Part shown: one piece after another, positions 57,480 through 64,000 of the stretch
Layout: each line of letters begins with the position of its first letter
How positions within the stretch are numbered: position 1 is the stretch's first letter
The notes under the pieces: model-generated
Databases searched by the model: none
The model's input: the letters and a program-made list of their open reading frames with translations, nothing else
Told to the model about the DNA's origin: nothing
Origin: Brachycybe producta
Taxonomy: Eukaryota > Arthropoda > Diplopoda > Playtdesmida > Andrognathidae
Length of the DNA stretch: 64,000 bases
Assembly: GCA_036925085.1 (NCBI GenBank)
Contig: JAUPFP010000201.1
Location: forward strand, 1-64,000
Direction of reading: 5' to 3'
Position numbers and translations under genes: made by a program

Positions 57480-58885
57480 AAATTGAAGTTGAAATTGAAA
57501 TTGAAATTGAAGTTTAAATTAAAGTTGAAGTTGAAATTGAAGTTGAAATTGAAGTTGAAACTGAAGTTGAAATTGAAGTTGAAATTGAAGTTGAAATTGA
57601 AGTTGAAATTGAAGTTGAAATTGAAGTTGAAATTGAAGTTGAAATTGAAGTTGAAATTGAAATTAAAATTGAAGTTGAAATTGAATTTGAAATTGAAGTT
57701 GAAATTGAAGTTGAAATTGGAGTTGAAATTGAAGTTGAAATTGAAGTTGAAATTGAAGTTGAAACTGAAGTTGAAATTTAAGTTGAAATTGAAGTTGAAA
57801 TTGAAGTTAAAATTGAAGTTGAAATTTAAGTTGAAATTAAAGTTGAAATTGAAGTTGAAATTGATGTTAAAATTGAAGTTGAAATTGGAGTTGAAATTGA
57901 AGTTGAAATTGAAGTTGAAATTGAAGTTGAAATTGAAGTTGAAATTGAAGTTGAAATTGAAATTAAAATTGAAGTCGAAATTGAAGTTGAAATTGAAGTT
58001 GAAATTGAAGTTGAAATTGAAGTTGAAATTGAAGTTGAAATTGAAGTTAAAATTGAAGTTGAAAATGAAGTTGAAATTGAAGTTGAAATTGAAGTTGAAA
58101 TTGAATTTGAAATTGAAGTTGAAATTGAAGTTGAAATTGGAGTTGAAATTGAAGTTGAAATTGAAGTTGAAATTGAAGTTGAAATTGAAGTTGAAATTGA
58201 AATTGAAATTGAAGTTTAAATTAAAGTTGAAGTTGAAATTGAAGTTGAAATTGAAGTTGAAACTGAAGTTGAAATTGAAGTTGAAATTGAAGTTGAAATT
58301 GAAGTTGAAATTGAAGTTGAAATTGAAGTTGAAATTGAAGTTGAAATTGAAGTTGAAATTGAAATTAAAATTGAAGTTGAAATTGAATTTGAAATTGAAG
58401 TTGAAATTGAAGTTGAAATTGGAGTTGAAATTGAAGTTGAAATTGAAGTTGAAATTGAAGTTGAAACTGAAGTTGAAATTTAAGTTGAAATTGAAGTTGA
58501 AATTGAAGTTAAAATTGAAGTTGAAATTTAAGTTGAAATTAAAGTTGAAATTGAAGTTGAAATTGATGTTAAAATTGAAGTTGAAATTGGAGTTGAAATT
58601 GAAGTTGAAATTGAAGTTGAAATTGAAGTTGAAATTGAAGTTGAAATTGAAGTTGAAATTGAAATTAAAATTGAAGTCGAAATTGAAGTTGAAATTGAAG
58701 TTGAAATTGAAGTTGAAATTGAAGTTGAAATTGAAGTTGAAATTGAAGTTAAAATTGAAGTTGAAAATGAAGTTGAAATTGAAGTTGAAATTGAAGTTGA
58801 AATTGAATTTGAAATTGAAGTTGAAATTGAAGTTGAAATTGGAGTTGAAATTGAAGTTGAAATTGAAGTTAAAATTGAAGTTGAA
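57480..58885. repeat. Tandem pair of 702-bp higher-order repeats
   Basis: Three landmarks recur at exactly 702 bp: AGTTTAAATT (57511 and 58213), GAAGTCGA (57971 and 58673) and GAAAATGAAG (58061 and 58763). 702 bp is 58.5 of the 12-mers, that is 117 words of 6 bp. Confidence 0.75.
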
Positions 58886-60286
58886 AATGAAGTTGAAATT
58901 GAAGTTGAATTTGAATTTGAAATTGAAGTTGAAATTGGAGGTGAAATTGAAGTTGAAATTGAAGTTGAAAATGAAGTTGAAATTGAAGTTGAATTTGAAT
59001 TTGAAATTGAAGTTGAAATTGAAGTTGAAATTGGAGGTGAAATTGAAGTTGAAATTGAAGTTGAAATTGAAGTTAAATTTGAAGGTGAACTTGAAAGTGA
59101 AGTTGAAGTTGAAATTGAAGTTGAATTTGAATTTGAAATTGAAGTTGAAATTGAAGTTGAAATTGGAGGTGAAATTGAAGTTGAAATTGAAGTTTAAATT
59201 AAAGTTGAAGTTTAAATTGAAGTTGAAATTGAAGTTGAAACTGAAGTTGAAATTTAAGTTGAAATTGAAGTTGAAATTGAAGTTGAAATTGAAGTTGAAA
59301 TTGAAGTTGAATTTGAATTTGAAATTGAAGTTGAAATTGAAGTTGAAATTGGAGGTGAAATTGAAGTTGAAATTGAAGTTTAAATTAAAGTTGAAGTTTA
59401 AATTGAAGTTGAAATTGAAGTTGAAACTGAAGTTGAAATTTAAGTTGAAATTGAAGTTGAAATTGAAGTTGAAATTGAAGTTGAAATTGAAGTTGAAATT
59501 GAAGTTGAAATTGAAGTTGAAATTGAAGTTGAAATTGAAGTTGAAATTGAAATTAAAATTGAAGTTGAAATTGAAGTTGAAATTGAAGTTGAAATTGAAG
59601 TTGAAATTGGAGTTGAAATTGAAGTTGAAATTGAAGTTGAAATTGAAGTTGAAACTGAAGTTGAAATTTAAGTTGAAATTGAAATTGAAATTGAAATTGA
59701 AGTTTAAATTAAAGTTGAAGTTGAAATTGAAGTTGAAATTGAAGTTGAAACTGAAGTTGAAATTTAAGTTGAAATTGAAGTTGAAATTGAAGTTGAAATT
59801 GAAGTTGAAATTGAAGTTGAAATTGAAGTTGAAATTGAAGTTGAAATTGAAGTTGAAATTGAAGTTGAAATTGAAGTTGAAATTGAAGTTGAAATTGAAA
59901 TTAAAATTGAAGTTGAAATTGAAGTTGAAATTGAAGTTGAAATTGAAGTTGAAATTGGAGTTGAAATTGAAGTTGAAATTGAAGTTGAAATTGAAGTTGA
60001 AACTGAAGTTGAAATTTAAGTTGAAATTGAAGTTGAAATTGAAGTTGAAATTGAAGTTGAAATTGAAGTTGAAATTGAAGTTGAAATTGAAATTAAAATT
60101 GAAGTCGAAATTGAAGTTGAAATTGAAGTTGAAATTGAAGTTGAAATTGAAGTTAAAATTGAAGTTGAAAATGAAGTTGAAATTGAAGTTGAAATTGAAG
60201 TTGAAATTGAATTTGAAATTGAAGTTGAAATTGAAGTTGAAATTGGAGTTGAAATTGAAGTTGAAATTGAAGTTAAAATTGAAGTT

Positions 60287-63200
60287 GAAAATGAAGTTGA
60301 AATTGAAGTTGAATTTGAATTTGAAATTGAAGTTGAAATTGGAGGTGAAATTGAAGTTGAAATTGAAGTTGAAATTGAAGTTGAAATTGATGTTAAAATT
60401 GAAGTTGAAATTGAAGTTGAAATTGAAGTTGAAATTGAAGTTGAAATTGAAAGTTAAAATTGAAGTTGAAATTGAAGTTAAAATTAAAGTTGAAATTGAA
60501 GTTGAAATTGAAGTTGAAATTGAAGTTGAAATTGAAGTTAAAATTGAAGTTTAAGTTTAAGTAAAGTTAAAGTTTAAGTTGAATTTGAATTTGAAGTTGA
60601 ACTTGAAAGTGAAGTTGAAGTTGAAGTTGACGTTGAAGTTGAAGTTAAGTTGAAGTTGAAAATAAGTTTGAAATTGAAGTTGAAGATGAAATTAAAGTTA
60701 AAATTGAAGTTAAATTCGAAGTTGAAATTGAAGTTGAAATTGAAGTTGAAACTGAAGTTGAATTTGAAGGTGAACCTGAAAGTGAAGTTGAAGTTGAAAT
60801 TGAAGTTGAAATTGAAGTTGAAATTGAAGTTGAAATTGAAGTTGAAATTGAAGTTGAAATTGAAGTTGAAATTGAAGTTAAAATTGAAGTTGAAAATGAA
60901 GTTGAAATTGAAGTTGAAATTGAATTTGAAATTGAAGTTGAAATTGAAGTTGAAATTGGAGTTGAAATTGAAGTTGAAATTGAAGTTGAAATTGAAGTTG
61001 AAATTGAAGTTGAAATTGAAGTGGAATTTGAAGTTAAAATTGAAGTTAAAATTAAGTTGAAATTGAAGTTGAAAGTGAAGTTGAAATTGAAGTTGAAATT
61101 GAAGTGGAATTTGAAGTTAAAATTGAAGTTAAAATTAAGTTGAAATTGAAGTTGAAAGTGAATTTGAAGTTGAACTTGAAAGTGAAGTTGAAGTTGAAAT
61201 TGACGTTGAAGTTGAAGTTAAGTTGAAGTTGAAATTAAGTTTGAAATTGAAGTTGAAGTTGAAATTAAAGTTAAAATTGAAGTTAAATTTGAAGTTGAAA
61301 TTGAAGTTGAAATTGAAGTTGAAACTGAAGTTGAATTTGAAGGTGAACTTGAAAGTGAAGTTGAAGTTGAAATTGAAGTTGAAATTGAAGTTGAAATTGA
61401 AGTTGAAATTGAAGTTGAAATTGAAGTTGAAATTGAAGTTGAAATTGAAGTTGAAATTGATGTTAAAATTGAAGTTGAAATTGAAGTTGAAATTGAAGTT
61501 GAAATTGAAAGTTAAAATTGAAGTTAAAATTGAAGTTGAAATTGAAGTAGAAATTGAAGTTGAAATTGAAGTTGAAATTAAAACTGAAGTTGAAATTAAA
61601 TTTGAAATTGAAGTTGAAATTGAAGTTAAAATTGAAGTTGAAATTGAAGTTGAAATTTAAGTTGAAATTTAAGTTGAAATTGAAGTTAAAATTGAAGTTG
61701 AAATTGAATTTGAAATTGAAGTTGAAATTGAAGTTGAAATTGAAGTTGAAATTGAAGTTGAAATTGGAGTTGAAATTGAAGTTGAAATTGAAGTTGAAAT
61801 TGAAGTTGAAATTGAAGTTGAAATTGAAATTGAAATTGAAGTTGAAATTAAAGTTGAAGTTGAAATTGAAGTTGAAATTGAAGTTGAAACTGAAGTTGAA
61901 ATTGAAGTTGAAATTGAAGTTAAAATTGAAGTTGAAAATGAAGTTGAAATTGAAGTTGAATTTGAATTTGAAATTGAAGTTGAAATTGGAGGTGAAATTG
62001 AAGTTGAAATTGAAGTTGAAATTGAAGTTGAAATTGATGTTAAAATTGAAGTTGAAATTGAAGTTGAAATTGAAGTTGAAATTGAAAGTTAAAATTGAAG
62101 TTGAAATTGAAGTTAAAATTAAAGTTGAAATTGAAGTTGAAATTGAAGTTGAAATTGAAGTTGAAATTGAAGTTAAAATTGAAGTTTAAGTTTAAGTAAA
62201 GTTAAAGTTTAAGTTGAATTTGAATTTGAAGTTGAACTTGAAAGTGAAGTTGAAGTTGAAGTTGACGTTGAAGTTGAAGTTAAGTTGAAGTTGAAAATAA
62301 GTTTGAAATTGAAGTTGAAGATGAAATTAAAGTTAAAATTGAAGTTAAATTCGAAGTTGAAATTGAAGTTGAAATTGAAGTTGAAACTGAAGTTGAATTT
62401 GAAGGTGAACCTGAAAGTGAAGTTGAAGTTGAAATTGAAGTTGAAATTGAAGTTGAAATTGAAGTTGAAATTGAAGTTGAAATTGAAGTTGAAATTGAAG
62501 TTGAAATTGAAGTTAAAATTGAAGTTGAAAATGAAGTTGAAATTGAAGTTGAAATTGAATTTGAAATTGAAGTTGAAATTGAAGTTGAAATTGGAGTTGA
62601 AATTGAAGTTGAAATTGAAGTTGAAATTGAAGTTGAAATTGAAGTTGAAATTGAAGTTGAAATTGAAGTGGAATTTGAAGTTAAAATTGAAGTTAAAATT
62701 AAGTTGAAATTGAAGTTGAAAGTGAAGTTGAAATTGAAGTTGAAATTGAAGTGGAATTTGAAGTTAAAATTGAAGTTAAAATTAAGTTGAAATTGAAGTT
62801 GAAAGTGAATTTGAAGTTGAACTTGAAAGTGAAGTTGAAGTTGAAATTGACGTTGAAGTTGAAGTTAAGTTGAAGTTGAAATTAAGTTTGAAATTGAAGT
62901 TGAAGTTGAAATTAAAGTTAAAATTGAAGTTAAATTTGAAGTTGAAATTGAAGTTGAAATTGAAGTTGAAACTGAAGTTGAATTTGAAGGTGAACTTGAA
63001 AGTGAAGTTGAAGTTGAAATTGAAGTTGAAATTGAAGTTGAAATTGAAGTTGAAATTGAAGTTGAAATTGAAGTTGAAATTGAAGTTGAAATTGAAGTTG
63101 AAATTGATGTTAAAATTGAAGTTGAAATTGAAGTTGAAATTGAAGTTGAAATTGAAAGTTAAAATTGAAGTTAAAATTGAAGTTGAAATTGAAGTAGAAA

Positions 63201-63580
63201 TTGAAGTTGAAATTGAAGTTGAAATTAAAACTGAAGTTGAAATTAAATTTGAAATTGAAGTTGAAATTGAAGTTAAAATTGAAGTTGAAATTGAAGTTGA
63301 AATTTAAGTTGAAATTTAAGTTGAAATTGAAGTTAAAATTGAAGTTGAAATTGAATTTGAAATTGAAGTTGAAATTGAAGTTGAAATTGAAGTTGAAATT
63401 GAAGTTGAAATTGGAGTTGAAATTGAAGTTGAAATTGAAGTTGAAATTGAAGTTGAAATTGAAGTTGAAATTGAAATTGAAATTGAAGTTGAAATTAAAG
63501 TTGAAGTTGAAATTGAAGTTGAAATTGAAGTTGAAACTGAAGTTGAAATTTAAGTTGAAATTTAAGTTGAAATTGAAGTT
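60287..63580. repeat. Tandem pair of about 1,647-bp higher-order repeats
   Basis: Landmarks at 60287, 61223 and 61554 recur at 61934, 62870 and 63201 (1,647 bp). Between them, 60449 and 60650 recur at 62084 and 62285 (1,635 bp), so one copy has gained or lost 12 bp in two places. The rest looks identical by eye, indicating a recent duplication. Confidence 0.75.
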
Positions 63581-64000
63581 AAAATTGAAGTTGAAATTTA
63601 AGTTGAAATTTAAGTTGAAATTGAAGTTGAAATTGATGTTAAAATTGAAGTTGAAATTGAAGTTGAAATTGAAGTTGAAATTGAAGTTGAAATTGAAGTT
63701 GAAATTGAAGTTGAAATTGAAGTTGAAATTGAAGTTGAAATTGAAATTAAAATTGAAGTCGAAATTGAAGTTGAAATTGAAGTTGAAATTGAAGTTGAAA
63801 TTGAAGTTGAAATTGAAGTTAAAATTGAAGTTAAAATTGAAGTTGAAAATGAAGTTGAAATTGAAGTTGAAATTGAAGTTGAAATTGAATTTGAAATTGA
63901 AGTTGAAATTGAAGTTGAAATTGGAGTTGAAATTGAAGTTGAAATTGAAGTTGAAATTGGAGTTGAAATTGAAGTTGAAATTGAAGTTAAAATTGAAGTT

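Larger units (their letters stand above)
38798..64000. repeat. Right arm of hexamer-based satellite array
   Basis: This is the same family of 6-bp words and the same C-poor strand as the left arm. It continues past the window end. No host gene, RNA gene or second mobile element is visible in these 25 kb. Confidence 0.97.
55101..64000. repeat. Homogeneous GAAGTTGAAATT zone
   Basis: This is the most regular part of the array, dominated by the alternating 12-mer. Variants such as GAAATTGGAGTTG, GAAAATGAAG, GAAACTGAAG and GAAGTCGAAATT serve as landmarks. One frame (57249-60554) is open for 1,101 codons as Lys-Leu repeats but has no ATG at its start. No gene is visible. Confidence 0.8.

Noticed and set aside
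57249-60554. Open frame of 1,101 codons, Lys-Leu repeats
   Set aside because: It starts without ATG and its openness follows from the 6-bp period. Codon content is the satellite itself, and neighbouring copies break the frame.
1-64000. CRISPR array
   Set aside because: There are no unique spacers between constant repeats; the repeat is continuous and the retroelement is eukaryotic.

Overview
The window looks like metazoan nuclear DNA, possibly arthropod (weak inference from the style of the retroelement). It contains no host gene that I can support. About 54 kb (1-28714 and 38798-64000) is one giant satellite array. It is interrupted once by a complete-looking 10.08-kb Ty3/gypsy-type LTR retrotransposon (28715-38797).

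The satellite is built from 6-bp words, mainly GAAGTT and GAAATT, usually alternating as the 12-mer GAAGTTGAAATT. The + strand has almost no cytosine: the first C in the window is at position 414. Scattered C-containing words (GAACTT, GAAACT, GTTCAA, GAAGTC, GACATT, GAAGCT) act as landmarks. They show nested higher-order repeats: a 0.91-kb tandem pair (369-2192), a 2,270-bp tandem pair (3850-8390), a 2.8-kb unit three times (14287-22524), and a complex C-containing module of about 4.4 kb three times (near 9.9, 22.5 and 45.0 kb). The right end has a 702-bp pair (about 57.5-58.9 kb) and a 1,647-bp pair (about 60.3-63.6 kb). Because the word length is a multiple of three, many frames stay open and translate as K-L, E-V/E-I, N-F or S-T strings. 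I regard these as by-products, not genes.

The retrotransposon has two 686-bp LTRs that look identical by eye (28715-29400, 38112-38797) and begin TGT and end ACA. They are flanked by a 4-bp TGAA duplication. Removing the element and one TGAA restores a sequence found elsewhere in the array, so the insertion is recent and post-dates the array. In order the element carries: LTR; a primer-binding site matching the 3' end of tRNA-Ala; a 2.3-kb non-coding leader with a dimeric 60-bp repeat, YY1-type motifs and short hairpins; one long ORF from ATG 31733 to 36421 (Gag-like N-terminus, protease, reverse transcriptase, RNase H, integrase); an ORF of unknown function in the env position (up to 37769); a 3' segment with splice-like signals; and the second LTR.

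The Pol catalytic residues all appear present. The Gag-like part has no zinc knuckle, and I cannot recognise a capsid domain in it. The downstream ORF has no signal peptide or membrane anchor that I can see. The most interesting points are that ORF, the unusual Gag region, the structured leader and LTR palindrome, and the nearly C-free satellite with its nested repeat hierarchy. All repeat boundaries and identities were judged by eye and are approximate unless stated otherwise.
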